A stretch of DNA of 64,000 nt from Beijerinckia mobilis (lineage in GTDB: Bacteria > Pseudomonadota > Alphaproteobacteria > Rhizobiales > Beijerinckiaceae): NCBI RefSeq assembly GCF_000745425.1, contig NZ_JQJH01000003.1, positions 124,001 to 188,000 of the forward strand, written 5' to 3'. The notes below the pieces were generated by a model. That model ran no database searches, was not told the origin of the DNA, and saw only the letters and a program-made list of their open reading frames with translations. The position numbers were made by a program, and so were the translations under genes. This document shows positions 1 through 10,850 of this stretch, piece by piece; positions within the stretch are counted from its first letter, which is position 1, and every line of letters begins with the position of its first letter.

Positions 1-1
1 C

Positions 2-613
2 TCCTTCGCCTTCACGCCGGCCAATGAAGAAATCTGCAAGCAGCTCATCGCCAAATATCCTGAGGGGCGCCAGGCTTCCGCAGTGATTTCGCTTCTCTGG
101 CAAGCGCAGAAGCAACATGATTACTGGCTGCCGAAGCCGGCCATCGAAAAAATCGCTGACATGTTGAACATGCCCTATATCCGCGTGCTCGAAGTCGCGA
201 CCTTCTACACGATGTTCAATCTGGAACCGGTCGGGCGTTTCTACATTCAGTTTTGCGGCACCACGCCCTGCCTCATCGCGGGTGCCGACGAAATCAAGGC
301 TGTCCTTGAAAAACGTGTCGGTCCCGAAGCAACGGTGACGAGCGACGGCCTGTTCAGCTGGCGTGAGGTCGAATGTCTGGGTGCTTGCTGTAATGCTCCC
401 ATGGTGCAGATCAACGACGATTATTATGAAGATCTGACGCCGGAAAATTTTAACCAGCTGCTCGATGATCTCGCCGCGGGCCGTCCGGTACGGGTGGGTT
501 CGCAGACGGGGCGTGTCTCGTCTGAGCCCATGGGCGGTCTCTCCGCCTTGACATCCTTATACGGTACCGATGGCCTGAGCGGGCCGCAATCGGTCAAGCC
601 GGCGCAGAAATAA
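2..613 (+). CDS. nuoE: NADH-quinone oxidoreductase subunit E (5' end outside the window)
   Basis: This is the thioredoxin-like 2Fe-2S subunit of the NADH-dehydrogenase arm of complex I. It sits on the cytoplasmic side and takes part in moving electrons from NADH. The reading frame is open from base 2, and the residues before the first in-frame GTG (83) read [10 protein letters not shown], which is normal NuoE sequence, so the true start lies left of the window. The four cluster cysteines are visible as CGTTPC and, about 40 residues later, CLGACC. The C-terminal tail after GRPVRVG is Gly/Ser-rich, as often seen in alphaproteobacteria. nuoF follows after 14 bases. nuoA-D are expected to the left but are not seen. 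Identity is secure; only the 5' boundary is missing. Confidence 0.95.
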   Translation, partial: SFAFTPANEEICKQLIAKYPEGRQASAVISLLWQAQKQHDYWLPKPAIEKIADMLNMPYIRVLEVATFYTMFNLEPVGRFYIQFCGTTPCLIAGADEIKAVLEKRVGPEATVTSDGLFSWREVECLGACCNAPMVQINDDYYEDLTPENFNQLLDDLAAGRPVRVGSQTGRVSSEPMGGLSALTSLYGTDGLSGPQSVKPAQK

Positions 614-627
614 GAGAGGGATTGTCC

Positions 628-1938
628 ATGCTAGAGGACAAGGACCGCATCTTTACCAATCTCTATGGCTTTGGAGATTGGAGCCTCAAGGGGGCCCGGG
701 CACGCGGCGCCTGGGATAATACCAAAGGCCTGATCGAAAAAGGCAAGGACTGGATCATCAATGAGATGAAGGCGTCGGGGCTGCGCGGCCGCGGCGGTGC
801 CGGTTTTCCGACCGGGCTCAAATGGTCCTTCATGCCGAAGGCGGATCCAACGCGTCCTTCCTACCTCGTGGTCAATGCCGATGAATCCGAGCCCGGCACC
901 TGCAAAGACCGGGAAATCATGCGCAACGATCCGCATCTCTTGATCGAGGGGTGTTTGATCGCCTCGTTCGCGATGGAGGCGCATGCCTGCTACATTTACA
1001 TCCGCGGCGAATATATTTTCGAGCGCGAAAGGCTTGAGGCCGCCATCGCCCAGGCTTATGAGGCCAAGCTCGTCGGAAAGGACAATATCCACGGTTGGCC
1101 CTTCGATATTTACGTCCACCATGGCGCCGGCGCCTACATTTGCGGTGAGGAAACAGCGCTGCTCGAATCGCTCGAGGGCAAGAAGGGCATGCCGCGCATG
1201 AAGCCGCCGTTCCCGGCTAATATGGGGCTCTATGGTTGTCCGACGACAGTGAATAATGTCGAATCGATCGCTGTAGCGCCGACGATCCTGCGCCGGGGCG
1301 CTGCATGGTTTTCTGGGTTCGGCGCCAAGAATAACGCGGGCACCAAGCTGTTCTGTATCTCTGGTCACGTGAACAAGCGCTGCAATGTCGAGGAAGCCAT
1401 GTCGATTCCCTTCCGGGAATTGATCGACCGCCATTGCGGTGGCATTCGCGGTGGCTGGGACAATCTCCTGGCGGTCATTCCCGGCGGATCATCGGTTCCC
1501 TGTGTCCCGGCCCATGAGATTATCGACGCGCCGATGGATTTCGATACGTTGCGCGGATTGAAATCCGGTCTTGGTACGGCGGCCGTGATCGTGATGGATA
1601 AATCCACTGATATCGTGCGCGCCATTGCCCGTCTCAGCCATTTCTATAAACACGAAAGCTGTGGCCAGTGTACGCCTTGCCGTGAAGGAACGGGCTGGCT
1701 GTGGCGTGTGATGATGCGTATGGCGGAAGGCCGCGCGCAGAAGCGTGAGATCGACATGTTGCTCGATGTCACCACGCGGATAGAAGGGCATACAATCTGT
1801 GCGCTCGGCGATGCGGCCGCATGGCCGGTGCAAGGCCTCATCCGGCATTTCCGTTCCGAGATTGAAAAGCGCATCGACGAATATGCGGCCAATCCGCATA
1901 GCGAGCCAGTTGGTGATTTCGGCGTCGCGGCGGAATGA
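628..1938 (+). CDS. nuoF: NADH-quinone oxidoreductase subunit F (NADH/FMN-binding)
   Basis: NuoF binds NADH and FMN and carries the first 4Fe-4S cluster (N3) of complex I; it is where NADH is oxidised. The glycine-rich [10 protein letters not shown] segment (about residue 53) belongs to the NADH/FMN site, and [12 protein letters not shown] near residue 350 gives three of the four cluster cysteines; the fourth is in HTICALGD. I chose ATG 628 over the in-frame TTG at 622 because the GAGAGGG ribosome site at 614-620 is then 7 bases away, whereas it would abut the TTG. The 436-residue length is normal for the family. It lies between nuoE and a small coiled-coil gene in one transcription direction. 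Confidence 0.97.
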   Translation: MLEDKDRIFTNLYGFGDWSLKGARARGAWDNTKGLIEKGKDWIINEMKASGLRGRGGAGFPTGLKWSFMPKADPTRPSYLVVNADESEPGTCKDREIMRNDPHLLIEGCLIASFAMEAHACYIYIRGEYIFERERLEAAIAQAYEAKLVGKDNIHGWPFDIYVHHGAGAYICGEETALLESLEGKKGMPRMKPPFPANMGLYGCPTTVNNVESIAVAPTILRRGAAWFSGFGAKNNAGTKLFCISGHVNKRCNVEEAMSIPFRELIDRHCGGIRGGWDNLLAVIPGGSSVPCVPAHEIIDAPMDFDTLRGLKSGLGTAAVIVMDKSTDIVRAIARLSHFYKHESCGQCTPCREGTGWLWRVMMRMAEGRAQKREIDMLLDVTTRIEGHTICALGDAAAWPVQGLIRHFRSEIEKRIDEYAANPHSEPVGDFGVAAE

Positions 1939-1998
1939 GCGACGATCGCGGATGCAAATCGCGCGATTACGAATTTTTGTTCGTCCAAAGGCATTCTT

Positions 1999-2280
1999 AT
2001 GAGTAAAGACAGGGATGCCTCGGTTCAGGAATCACTCTATCGCCTCGAGACGTTGTTTGCGCGGACACAGGAAGATTTCAAGGATCTCCAGGAACGTCTG
2101 ACAATGATCGAGAAAGGGCAGGCGGGAGGTTCGGGCTCCGTGAGCGCTCAGGTCGAGGTGCTCCTCGCCGGCCTCGGTGGTCGGCTCGATCAGCTCGACG
2201 AACGTCTGCACCGCATTGAACATCGTTTGGGTCTTGTGCTTGAGCATTTTGGTCCTGGCACATCGAATGTCGATAGATGA
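1999..2280 (+). CDS. Small coiled-coil protein between nuoF and nuoG
   Basis: This 93-residue protein of unknown function starts at ATG 1999. It is polar and has two helical stretches with heptad-like spacing of leucine and other hydrophobics (about residues 9-38 and 50-84, for example LDQLDERLHRIEHRLGLV), separated by a Gly/Ser linker, so a two-helix coiled coil is likely. No signal peptide, metal site or enzyme motif is visible. It sits in the 443 bases between nuoF and nuoG, in the same direction, so it is probably co-transcribed with complex I. A role in complex I assembly or stability is only a guess from position. The absence of transmembrane segments argues against a membrane subunit. 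Confidence 0.7.
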   Translation: MSKDRDASVQESLYRLETLFARTQEDFKDLQERLTMIEKGQAGGSGSVSAQVEVLLAGLGGRLDQLDERLHRIEHRLGLVLEHFGPGTSNVDR

Positions 2281-2381
2281 ATGTTGTCTGACGATGTGAT
2301 GGGTGTATGCGGCCGTGGTGCGGCCGGCTTGATGACTGGTTTGACGATCCGTGCCTGGATCCGCAATTTGGAGCCTGAAAG

Positions 2382-4457
2382 ATGAGTAAACTCATCGTCG
2401 ATGGCATAGAAATCGACGTGCCACCGGAATATACGCTGCTTCAGGCCTGCGAGACCGCAGGTGCGGAGATTCCACGTTTCTGTTTCCACGAGCGCCTTTC
2501 GATTGCCGGCAATTGCCGTATGTGTCTGGTCGAGGTCAAGGGCGGTCCGCCCAAGCCTGCGGCCTCCTGCGCCATGGCGGTGCGCGATCTGCGCCCGGGG
2601 CCCAATGGCGAGCCGCCGGAAGTCTTCACCAAATCGCCCATGGTGAAGAAAGCCCGCGAAGGCGTCATGGAATTTCTGCTCGTCAATCACCCGCTCGATT
2701 GCCCGATATGCGATCAAGGCGGTGAATGCGATCTGCAGGATCAGGCGATGGCCTTTGGCGTCGATTCCTCCCGCTATATCGAGAACAAGCGCGCCGTCGA
2801 GGACAAATATATCGGCGCGCTCGTGCGGACCTCGATGAACCGCTGCATCCATTGCACACGCTGCGTCCGTTTCACGGCCGAAGTCGCGGGCACCAGTGAC
2901 ATGGGTGCGATCGGTCGCGGCGAGGATATGGAGATCACCACCTATCTCGAAACAGCGATGACCTCCGAACTGCAGGGGAATGTCGCCGATCTGTGTCCCG
3001 TCGGGGCGCTGCTGCCCAAGCCTTACGCCTTCAAGGCGCGTGCCTGGGAACTGTCCAAGACCGAAGCGATCGATATAATGGATGCTTTGGGTTCTGCCAT
3101 CCGCATCGATACGCGGGGCAGGGAAGTCATGCGTATTCTCCCGCGGCTCAACGATGCCGTAAATGAGGAATGGATTTCCGACAAAGCCCGGCAAATTGTT
3201 GATGGTTTGAAGGTGCGGCGTCTCGACAGACCCTATATCCGCAAGGACGGCAAGCTTGTCGCAGCAACGTGGCAGGAGGCTTTTGCAGTCATTGCAGAGA
3301 AGGTGAAAATGACGACAGCCGATCGTATCGGCGCTGTCGCTGGCGATCTCGCCAGCCTCGAAGATCTCTTCGCGCTGCAAAGTCTTATGCGCCAAATCGG
3401 AACCATCAATCTGGACGCCCGGCAGGATGGCGTGAAGCTTGATCCCAAATTCGGCCGCGCGAGCTATCTCTTCAATCCTTCGATTGAAGGTATCGACGAA
3501 GCCGATGCTCTGATGATCGTCGGTTCGAACCCGCGCAAGGAAGCTCCGGTTTTCAATGCGCGTATTCGCAAACGCTGGCTCAAGGGCAATTTCCCCATTG
3601 GGCTTATCGGCGAAAAAGCGGATCTGACTTATCCTTATGAATGTCTTGGCGCGGGTCCCGAGACGCTTGCGTCATTCCTTGGTCTTCCTTCGGCCAAAAA
3701 AGAAAAGCCTGTCCTGCTCGTCGGCCAAGGGGCTCTGGCCCGCCCGGATGGCGAAGCAGTGCTTGGTCTCGCGATCAAGGTGGCTGTGGCGCTCGGCGTC
3801 ATCAAGGATGGCTGGAACGGTTTCGGTATCCTGCATACGGCGGCGTCGCGCGTCGGTGCGCTCGATCTCGGTTTCGTGCCAGGACAGAAGGACGGCGTGA
3901 AGGGGCTTGATACGCAAGCTATGACCAAGGTCGGCGCGCTCGATGTTCTGTTCAATCTCGGCGCCGATGAAATCACCATAGAGCCGGGCGCTTTCGTCGT
4001 CTATCAGGGCACGCATGGAGACCGCGGCGCATCGCGCGCCGATGTCATTTTACCTGGCGCGACCTATACAGAGAAATCGGGTCTCTACGTCAACACGGAA
4101 GGGCGCGTGCAATTGTCCGATCGGGCCAATTTCCCGCCGGGAGAGGCGCGTGAGGATTGGGCCATTCTTCGCGCCTTGTCGGATGTGCTCGGCACGCGTC
4201 TGCCTTTCGATTCCCTGGCTGGTTTGCGCGGCGCGCTTTATGCGGCGCATCCCCATCTCGCCGAGATCGATGGTATCGCCGTGATTGATCCAATCGATCC
4301 GTCCCGTTTTGGGGGCCTCGGCGAGCCGGATGGCAAAATTCCCTTCGTCTCTCCGGTCGTTGATTTCTACGCAACCAATCCAATCGCTCGCGCCTCCGCC
4401 GTAATGGCTGAATGCTCGGCCTTGGCCCAGGGCTTGGCGCGACAAGCGGCCGAATAA
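2382..4457 (+). CDS. nuoG: NADH-quinone oxidoreductase subunit G (iron-sulfur)
   Basis: NuoG is the large Fe-S subunit of the peripheral arm that relays electrons from NuoF towards NuoI and NuoB. The N-terminal ferredoxin-like domain has [15 protein letters not shown] (about residues 34-48). It is followed by the [12 protein letters not shown] segment (about 107-118) and then the CIHCTRC 4Fe-4S site near residue 156. The remainder is the molybdopterin-oxidoreductase-like fold that has lost its cofactor in complex I. At 691 residues it is the mitochondrial/alphaproteobacterial size rather than the longer E. coli form (about 900). Start ATG 2382 follows the coiled-coil gene by 101 bases; nuoH starts 15 bases after the stop. 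Confidence 0.97.
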   Translation: MSKLIVDGIEIDVPPEYTLLQACETAGAEIPRFCFHERLSIAGNCRMCLVEVKGGPPKPAASCAMAVRDLRPGPNGEPPEVFTKSPMVKKAREGVMEFLLVNHPLDCPICDQGGECDLQDQAMAFGVDSSRYIENKRAVEDKYIGALVRTSMNRCIHCTRCVRFTAEVAGTSDMGAIGRGEDMEITTYLETAMTSELQGNVADLCPVGALLPKPYAFKARAWELSKTEAIDIMDALGSAIRIDTRGREVMRILPRLNDAVNEEWISDKARQIVDGLKVRRLDRPYIRKDGKLVAATWQEAFAVIAEKVKMTTADRIGAVAGDLASLEDLFALQSLMRQIGTINLDARQDGVKLDPKFGRASYLFNPSIEGIDEADALMIVGSNPRKEAPVFNARIRKRWLKGNFPIGLIGEKADLTYPYECLGAGPETLASFLGLPSAKKEKPVLLVGQGALARPDGEAVLGLAIKVAVALGVIKDGWNGFGILHTAASRVGALDLGFVPGQKDGVKGLDTQAMTKVGALDVLFNLGADEITIEPGAFVVYQGTHGDRGASRADVILPGATYTEKSGLYVNTEGRVQLSDRANFPPGEAREDWAILRALSDVLGTRLPFDSLAGLRGALYAAHPHLAEIDGIAVIDPIDPSRFGGLGEPDGKIPFVSPVVDFYATNPIARASAVMAECSALAQGLARQAAE

Positions 4458-4472
4458 GCAGACAGGTGTGCG

Positions 4473-5501
4473 ATGAGCGATACTAGCTGGGTAATTCCTT
4501 TCCTCCTGATGATCGTCAAGAGCCTCGTGCTCCTGGTGGTCCTCCTCGTCTTCATCGCTTACGTGCTCTATGCCGACCGCAAGATCTGGGCGGCGGTACA
4601 ATTGCGGCGCGGACCGAATGTCGTCGGTCCTTATGGGCTCTTTCAGAGCTTCGCCGACATGCTCAAATTCGTGTTCAAGGAGCCGGTCATCCCGGATGGC
4701 GCGAACAAAGGCATTTTCCTTCTCGCGCCATTCGTTATGGGGATGTTGTCGCTCGCTGCCTGGGCGGTCATACCGTTGAGCGACGGCTGGGCCATCGCCA
4801 ATCTGAACGTCGGTGTTCTCTATATTTTCGCCATTTCGTCGCTCAGTGTTTATGGCGTCATCATGGGCGGCTGGGCGTCGAACTCCAAATATCCATTCCT
4901 ATCGGCACTGCGTTCTGCAGCACAGATGGTTTCCTATGAGGTTTCGATCGGATTTGTGATCGTGACCGTCTTGCTCTGCGCCGGTTCACTCAACCTCAAT
5001 GATATCGTCGTCGCGCAGGATACGCGTTTCGGTCTTCTCGGCTGGTATTGGCTGCCGCTGTTTCCGATGTTCGTGATCTTCTTCATCTCGGCGCTTGCGG
5101 AAACCAACCGCCCGCCTTTCGACCTTGTCGAGGCGGAATCGGAACTCGTCGCCGGCTTTATGGTGGAATATTCGTCGACGCCATACATGATTTTCATGCT
5201 CGCCGAATATGTGGCGATCATGACCATGTGTGCGTTGTTGACCATCATGTTCTTCGGCGGCTGGCTGTCGCCCATTCCATATCCGCCCTTCACCTGGGTG
5301 CCAGGCGTCATCTGGTTTACGCTGAAAGTCTGTCTGTTCTTCTTCATGTTTGCGATGGTGAAGGCGTTCGTGCCGCGCTACCGCTACGATCAGCTGATGC
5401 GGCTTGGCTGGAAAGTCTTTCTTCCGATCTCCCTGTTCATGGTCATCGTGGTGGCGAGCGTGCTGCACTTCACCGGCTGGGGCGCGGGATTGGGCCAATA
5501 G
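4473..5501 (+). CDS. nuoH: NADH-quinone oxidoreductase subunit H (membrane, quinone site)
   Basis: NuoH anchors the peripheral arm and forms much of the quinone-binding cavity. The 342-residue protein has about eight hydrophobic segments and the family-typical [18 protein letters not shown] segment near residue 42. It also has [20 protein letters not shown] near residue 208, whose acidic cluster lies in the E-channel. The start is ATG 4473, after an AGGTGTG stretch. The gene follows nuoG by 15 bases and is followed by a 107-base spacer before nuoI that contains a short GCCGG/CCGGC inverted repeat just after the stop. Length and motifs are canonical. Confidence 0.97.
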   Translation: MSDTSWVIPFLLMIVKSLVLLVVLLVFIAYVLYADRKIWAAVQLRRGPNVVGPYGLFQSFADMLKFVFKEPVIPDGANKGIFLLAPFVMGMLSLAAWAVIPLSDGWAIANLNVGVLYIFAISSLSVYGVIMGGWASNSKYPFLSALRSAAQMVSYEVSIGFVIVTVLLCAGSLNLNDIVVAQDTRFGLLGWYWLPLFPMFVIFFISALAETNRPPFDLVEAESELVAGFMVEYSSTPYMIFMLAEYVAIMTMCALLTIMFFGGWLSPIPYPPFTWVPGVIWFTLKVCLFFFMFAMVKAFVPRYRYDQLMRLGWKVFLPISLFMVIVVASVLHFTGWGAGLGQ

Positions 5502-5608
5502 GCCGGAACCGGCGAACGAACCTGAGGGTCTGAACCGGAAGCACTTGAGCGGAAAGAGCTGGTTCCTGCCCGCCCGCTAATGGAAACGGAATTCTGCAAG
5601 GGAAAGCT

Positions 5609-6097
5609 ATGAGACTCGATTCTGCCGCCAAGGCGCTTTTTCTCAAGGAGTTCGTCGGTGCTTTTGCGCTGTCCATGCGCTACTTCTTCAAGCCACGGCC
5701 GACATTGAACTATCCGCACGAAAAGAACCCGCAATCGCCTCGCTACCGGGGCGAGCACGCTCTGCGGCGTTATCCCAATGGCGAGGAACGCTGCATCGCT
5801 TGCAAGCTCTGCGAGGCGATCTGTCCAGCTAAGGCTATCACTATTGAAGCGGGGCCACGCCGCAATGACGGTACGCGGCGCACGACGCGTTACGATATCG
5901 ACATGGTGAAATGCATCTATTGCGGCTTCTGCCAGGAAGCCTGCCCGGTGGATGCCATTGTCGAGGGACCGAACGCCGAATTCGCTGTCGAAACCCGAGA
6001 AGAACTTTACTACGACAAGCAACGCCTCCTCGACAATGGCGCCCGTTGGGAGCGTGAGATCGCTCGCAATATCGCGCTCGACGCACCCTACCGGTGA
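5609..6097 (+). CDS. nuoI: NADH-quinone oxidoreductase subunit I (2x 4Fe-4S)
   Basis: NuoI carries clusters N6a and N6b, which pass electrons to the terminal cluster in NuoB. Two classical 4Fe-4S motifs are visible, [12 protein letters not shown] (about residues 62-73) and [12 protein letters not shown] (about 101-112), in a 162-residue protein, the usual size. The N-terminal amphipathic stretch ([17 protein letters not shown]) associates with the membrane in known structures. ATG 5609 is preceded by AAGGGAAAG at a good distance. The stop at 6095-6097 lies 11 bases before the nuoJ ATG, and the nuoJ ribosome site overlaps the end of nuoI. Confidence 0.97.
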   Translation: MRLDSAAKALFLKEFVGAFALSMRYFFKPRPTLNYPHEKNPQSPRYRGEHALRRYPNGEERCIACKLCEAICPAKAITIEAGPRRNDGTRRTTRYDIDMVKCIYCGFCQEACPVDAIVEGPNAEFAVETREELYYDKQRLLDNGARWEREIARNIALDAPYR

Positions 6098-6108
6098 GGA
6101 ATACGACC

Positions 6109-6717
6109 ATGGACGTGCCCGCGTTTTTCTTCACTTTATTTTCGACGGTCATGATCGTATCGGCCATCCTGGTCATTGCCGCGCGCAATCCGGTCCATTC
6201 CGTCCTCTTCCTGATCCTTGCCTTCTGTAATGCGGCCGGTCTTTTCGTCATGCTCGGCGCTGAATTTCTGGCGATGATACTCGTTGTGGTCTATGTCGGC
6301 GCGATAGCGGTGTTGTTCCTCTTCGTCGTCATGATGCTGGACGTCGATTTCACGGAATTCAAACAGGGTTTCCTCCAATATCTGCCCATTGGCGCCTTGA
6401 TCGGTGCAGTGGTGCTCGTTGAGCTCTTTCTCGTGCTTGGCAATTGGGTAGCGGGTTCTGGCTCCGTCGCCGCCGTCACGACGCCGGTGCCGCCCGGCAT
6501 GACGAATACGATGGCGCTCGGCCGCGTTCTTTACACGCAATATGCCTATCTGTTCCAGGGCGCGGCTTTGGTGCTGCTCACCGCCATGATCGGCGCCATT
6601 GTCCTGACGCTGCATCACAAGGTCGGTGTCAAGCGTCAGAATATTGCCGAACAAAATGCCCGCACGCCCGCCGACGCGATTGAAATCCACAAGGTGGCTT
6701 CGGGCAAGGGACTCTGA
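6109..6717 (+). CDS. nuoJ: NADH-quinone oxidoreductase subunit J
   Basis: NuoJ is a five-helix membrane subunit next to NuoK and NuoA in the proton-translocating arm. Hydrophobic segments run through most of the first 175 residues, and the family segment [27 protein letters not shown] (given here in outline, about residues 47-76) is intact. I prefer ATG 6109 to the in-frame GTG at 6094, because GTGAGGA at 6094-6100 then acts as ribosome site 8 bases upstream and the product begins MDVPAFFF, which matches family starts. It gives 202 residues. nuoK follows 26 bases downstream. Confidence 0.95.
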   Translation: MDVPAFFFTLFSTVMIVSAILVIAARNPVHSVLFLILAFCNAAGLFVMLGAEFLAMILVVVYVGAIAVLFLFVVMMLDVDFTEFKQGFLQYLPIGALIGAVVLVELFLVLGNWVAGSGSVAAVTTPVPPGMTNTMALGRVLYTQYAYLFQGAALVLLTAMIGAIVLTLHHKVGVKRQNIAEQNARTPADAIEIHKVASGKGL

Positions 6718-6743
6718 CGTCACATGTTAAAGAGGTTGAAACC

Positions 6744-7052
6744 ATGACGGTTCCTCTCACTCAATATCTTCTGGTCGCCGCGATCCTGTTCACAATCGGT
6801 ATCGCCGGCATCATTCTCAACCGGAAGAATATCATCATCATTCTGATGTCGGTGGAATTGATCCTTTTGTCGGTCAATATCAACCTAGTCGCCTTCTCGG
6901 CCTATCTCGGAGATCTCACCGGACAGGTTTTCGCCTTGTTCATTCTGACGGTCGCAGCGGCGGAAGCGGCGATCGGTCTCGCCATTCTCGTAACCTTCTA
7001 TCGAAACCGCGGTTCGATCGCGGTCGAAGATATCCATTTGATGAAGGGTTGA
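6744..7052 (+). CDS. nuoK: NADH-quinone oxidoreductase subunit K
   Basis: NuoK is a small three-helix membrane subunit with two buried glutamates used in proton transfer. The 102-residue length is standard. The glutamates are visible in [11 protein letters not shown] (second helix) and [11 protein letters not shown] (third helix). ATG 6744 is preceded by AAGAGGTTG at 6728-6736. nuoL begins 7 bases after the stop, so translational coupling is likely. Nothing unusual was seen. Confidence 0.97.
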   Translation: MTVPLTQYLLVAAILFTIGIAGIILNRKNIIIILMSVELILLSVNINLVAFSAYLGDLTGQVFALFILTVAAAEAAIGLAILVTFYRNRGSIAVEDIHLMKG

Positions 7053-7059
7053 GCCGGTT

Positions 7060-9096
7060 ATGCATGCCGCAATCGTCTTTCTCCCGCTCACCGGCTTTCT
7101 GATCGCCGGAATTTTCGGCCGTGTCATTGGTGCGCGCGCCTCGGAAATCATCACGACGACCTTGCTGTTTGTCGCTGCCATATTCTCCTGGATCACCTTT
7201 GTTCAGGTGGGGCTCGGGCCGGGCAAGGTGCCCACCGAAGTGATCGCGTCCTGGTTTAATTCAGGGATTTTGCAGGTCGACTGGGCCTTGCGCATCGATA
7301 CTTTGACGGCGGTCATGCTCGTCGTTGTCACGTCGGTGTCGGCCCTGGTACATCTCTATTCAATCGGCTACATGCATGAAGATCCGTCGCGCTCGCGGTT
7401 CTTTGCCTATCTGTCGCTCTTCACCTTCACCATGCTGAGCCTTGTCACTGCCGATAATCTCGTGCAGATGTTCTTTGGCTGGGAAGGCGTCGGTCTTGCC
7501 TCCTATTTGTTGATTGGCTTCTGGTATACAAAGCCATCGGCCTGCGCGGCCGCCATCAAGGCTTTTGTTGCCAATCGTGTTGGTGATTTCGGCTTCCTGC
7601 TCGGTATCTTCCTCGTTTTCATACTGACCAGGTCCGTCTCCTTCGACCAGATTTTCGCAGCGGCTCCGGGCTTGGCGGGCAAGCATCTTTTCGTCTTCGG
7701 GAACGATTTCGACGCTCTGACGATTACCTGTCTGCTGTTGTTCATGGGCGCTATGGGTAAATCCGCCCAATTCCTGCTGCACACTTGGCTGCCTGACGCG
7801 ATGGAAGGTCCCACGCCGGTCTCGGCGCTCATCCATGCCGCGACTATGGTGACAGCGGGTGTGTTCATGGTCGCACGCCTCTCGCCGCTCTTCGAACAGG
7901 CTCCGGATGCCTCCACATTCGTGATCATCATTGGCGCGACGACGGCCTTCTTCGCCGCGACCGTCGGTCTCGTCCAGAACGATATCAAACGCGTTATCGC
8001 CTATTCGACCTGTTCGCAGCTTGGTTATATGTTCGTCGCGCTGGGTGTCGGTGCATATTCGGTCGGTGTGTTTCATCTGTTCACCCACGCCTTCTTCAAG
8101 GCGCTTCTGTTCCTTGGCGCAGGTTCCGTCATTCATGCGATGCATCATGAGCAGGATATGCGCATGATGGGTGCCTTGCGGAGCCGAATCCCTTTCACTT
8201 ATTGGATGATGGTGCTCGGCACTCTGGCTCTGACCGGCTTTCCGCTGACGGCTGGCTATTTCTCCAAGGATGCCATTATCGAAGCGGCATTCGCCTCGCA
8301 TCATACGGGCGCCATGTATGGCTATGTCGCCACGGTCGTTGCCGCTGGCCTCACGTCCTTCTATTCTTGGCGGCTTGTGTTCATGACCTTCTTTGGTCCC
8401 GCCAAATGGGGTGCGGATGCGGAGGTCGTGCATGAGCTGGCACATGACGGTCTTGCCACGGCTGGTGCTCATGGTGGTCACGCTGCAGATGATCATGGCC
8501 ACGATGATCATGGGCATGGTCATGCGCTGGATCCCCATGAACCTCCGCTGGTTATGCGCTTGCCGCTGCTGATCCTCGGCGCCGGAGCACTCTTCGCTGG
8601 TCTACTCTTCGCTCATCTCTTTATCGGCGAAGGTTATGAAGGCTTCTGGAAGGGGGCTCTCTTCACCGGTCCGGACAATCATATTCTCCATGCGATGGAG
8701 GAAATTCCTCGCCTTGCCGGCCTGATGCCGACGATCATGATGCTGCTCGGTTTCCTCGTCGCACTCTATGTCTATATCCTGCGGCCAGGCACTGCACACA
8801 GCTGGGCGCAGACCAATCCGATCATCTATAATTTCCTCCTCCATAAATGGTACTTCGACGAGATCTATAACTTGCTGCTCATTCGGCCGATCTTCTGGCT
8901 CGGCCGCGTGTTCTGGAAAAGAGGCGATCTCGGAACGATCGATCGGTTCGGACCGGATGGCGTCTCGGCCGCCGTGGTCGATGTTACCCGCCGCGTCGTC
9001 AAGCTACAGACCGGCTATATCTACCATTATGCGTTCGCCATGCTTATCGGTGTCGCCGCGATCGTTACCTATTATGTCGTCGGAGGGGTGCACTAA
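7060..9096 (+). CDS. nuoL: NADH-quinone oxidoreductase subunit L (antiporter-like)
   Basis: NuoL is the distal antiporter-like proton pump, with a lateral helix spanning the membrane arm. The 678-residue protein is rich in transmembrane segments and has the family motif [19 protein letters not shown] near residue 139 and the [20 protein letters not shown] region near residue 241. A histidine-rich hydrophilic loop (about residues 463-493; [19 protein letters not shown] is part of it) is inserted between helices. Such loops occur in alphaproteobacterial NuoL, but this one could bind metal. The stop TAA overlaps the nuoM start in TAATG at 9094-9098, so the two genes are translationally coupled. 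Confidence 0.97.
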   Translation: MHAAIVFLPLTGFLIAGIFGRVIGARASEIITTTLLFVAAIFSWITFVQVGLGPGKVPTEVIASWFNSGILQVDWALRIDTLTAVMLVVVTSVSALVHLYSIGYMHEDPSRSRFFAYLSLFTFTMLSLVTADNLVQMFFGWEGVGLASYLLIGFWYTKPSACAAAIKAFVANRVGDFGFLLGIFLVFILTRSVSFDQIFAAAPGLAGKHLFVFGNDFDALTITCLLLFMGAMGKSAQFLLHTWLPDAMEGPTPVSALIHAATMVTAGVFMVARLSPLFEQAPDASTFVIIIGATTAFFAATVGLVQNDIKRVIAYSTCSQLGYMFVALGVGAYSVGVFHLFTHAFFKALLFLGAGSVIHAMHHEQDMRMMGALRSRIPFTYWMMVLGTLALTGFPLTAGYFSKDAIIEAAFASHHTGAMYGYVATVVAAGLTSFYSWRLVFMTFFGPAKWGADAEVVHELAHDGLATAGAHGGHAADDHGHDDHGHGHALDPHEPPLVMRLPLLILGAGALFAGLLFAHLFIGEGYEGFWKGALFTGPDNHILHAMEEIPRLAGLMPTIMMLLGFLVALYVYILRPGTAHSWAQTNPIIYNFLLHKWYFDEIYNLLLIRPIFWLGRVFWKRGDLGTIDRFGPDGVSAAVVDVTRRVVKLQTGYIYHYAFAMLIGVAAIVTYYVVGGVH

Positions 9097-10616
9097 TGTT
9101 CGGTTTTGGAATCCTCTCCGCACTCATTGCGCTTCCCCTTATAGGTGCGGTTTTCGTTGCACTCATTCCAGGGGATAGCAACGCAAGCCGGTCGAGTGCC
9201 CGCTGGGCGGCGCTGATCACGACACTCATTACCTTTGCCTTGTCGGTCTATGCCTACACTTTATTCAATTCGACGACGGCGGCATTTCAGCTTCTTGAGG
9301 AAAGAAGCTGGTTCGGTTCCGGTCTAGTCTACAAGCTCGGTGTCGACGGGATGTCGATCCTCTTCCTGCTGCTGACGACATTTCTCATGCCGTTTTGCAT
9401 ATTGGCCTCGTGGGAATCGATTTCCATGCGGGTCAAGGAATATATGATCGCCTTTCTCGTCCTCGAATGTCTGCTGATCGGCGTCTTCACCGCGCTCGAT
9501 ACGATCCTTTTCTATCTGTTCTTCGAAGGCAGTCTCATACCGATGTTTCTCATCATCGGTATCTGGGGTGGTCAACGGCGTGTCTACGCGAGTTTCAAAT
9601 TCTTCCTTTATACGCTCGTCGGCTCTCTCCTTATGCTTCTCGCCGTCATGGCCATGTATGGAGTCGCCGGGACAACAGACATTACGGTTTTGCTGAAGAC
9701 AGCTTTTCCGGCATCCATGCAGAAATGGCTGTGGCTGGCGTTCTTTGCCTCCTTTGCCGTCAAAATGCCGATGTGGCCGGTCCATACTTGGCTGCCTGAT
9801 GCCCATGTCGAGGCTCCGACCGCCGGTTCGGTCATTCTGGCCGGTATCCTTCTCAAGATGGGCGGTTACGGTTTCGTCCGTTTCTCGCTTCCTATGTTCC
9901 CGGAAGCGTCGGCCTATTTCGCCCCGCTGGTTTTCGCTCTCTCGGTGATAGCGATTATCTATACCTCTCTCGTCGCTCTCGTGCAGACGGATATGAAGAA
10001 GCTGATTGCCTATTCTTCCGTCGCGCATATGGGCTTCGTGACGATGGGGCTGTTCTCAATGACGGAGCAGGGCGTGCAGGGCGCTATCTTCCAGATGGTG
10101 TCGCATGGCTTCGTCGCTGGCGCGTTGTTTCTGTGCGTCGGTGTCGTCTATGATCGTCTGCATACGCGCGAGATCGCGGCCTATGGGGGCATTGTCGAAC
10201 GCATGCCGCTTTATGCCGTAGCCTTCATGATCCTGACGATGGCCAATGTCGGCTTGCCGGGCACGTCGGGCTTCATCGGTGAATTCCTCACCATGATGGG
10301 CACGTTCCAGATTAACAGCACGGTGGTTTTATTCGCCGCGACGGGTGTTATTTTCTCTGCGGCCTATGCGCTCTATCTCTATCGCCGTGTGATCTTCGGG
10401 GTGCTCGAAAAGGCGTCGCTTAGGAACCTGCTGGATCTTTCCGCCCGCGAGATTGCGCTTCTCGCACCGCTTCTTGGGCTCACACTTTATTATGGCTTTC
10501 ATCCCGGACCCATTCTCGACGGTTGCGCCGCTTCGGTCGAGGCTTTGATCCGTGGCTATGATGCGGCCATTTCGGCTTCCCATACGGCGTCCCTGGCATT
10601 GCCGATCGTGCATTGA
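9096..10616 (+). CDS. nuoM: NADH-quinone oxidoreductase subunit M (antiporter-like)
   Basis: NuoM is the second antiporter-like proton-pumping subunit. The 506-residue product has about 14 hydrophobic segments, the conserved [17 protein letters not shown] segment (about 148-164, with the key glutamate) and the [19 protein letters not shown] segment (about 223-241, with the key lysine). Its ATG shares a base with the nuoL stop. It is followed by 234 non-coding bases before nuoN, an unusually wide gap for this operon. That gap contains a 14-codon mini-ORF at 10700-10744 behind a good AGGAAG site. Confidence 0.97.
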   Translation: MFGFGILSALIALPLIGAVFVALIPGDSNASRSSARWAALITTLITFALSVYAYTLFNSTTAAFQLLEERSWFGSGLVYKLGVDGMSILFLLLTTFLMPFCILASWESISMRVKEYMIAFLVLECLLIGVFTALDTILFYLFFEGSLIPMFLIIGIWGGQRRVYASFKFFLYTLVGSLLMLLAVMAMYGVAGTTDITVLLKTAFPASMQKWLWLAFFASFAVKMPMWPVHTWLPDAHVEAPTAGSVILAGILLKMGGYGFVRFSLPMFPEASAYFAPLVFALSVIAIIYTSLVALVQTDMKKLIAYSSVAHMGFVTMGLFSMTEQGVQGAIFQMVSHGFVAGALFLCVGVVYDRLHTREIAAYGGIVERMPLYAVAFMILTMANVGLPGTSGFIGEFLTMMGTFQINSTVVLFAATGVIFSAAYALYLYRRVIFGVLEKASLRNLLDLSAREIALLAPLLGLTLYYGFHPGPILDGCAASVEALIRGYDAAISASHTASLALPIVH

Positions 10617-10850
10617 AAGCAATGTCGGCCACTTTGCGTAATACCCTGTCGATCATGAGGAATCGTGATCGGCGCCATTTGAAGTCTGAAGGAAGTGAGA
10701 TGATGTCGGCGGAGACCCTCAGCTCGATGGCATCGGCTTCCTGATCTATCTTTTTCGTTTCGATCGACGAAGAAATTCCTATCGAGTTTGGATCGGCTTG
10801 TTGTGCTGTTGCGCTCCGAACTGCAGATGAAATCGTATAAGGGCTGACCG

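Noticed and set aside
2190-3395. 401-codon open frame on the minus strand
   Set aside because: Antisense shadow of nuoG and the small coiled-coil gene; composition is His/Arg-rich as typical of shadows.
7360-8538. 392-codon open frame on the minus strand
   Set aside because: Antisense shadow of nuoL; extremely rich in charged residues and His, with no family features.
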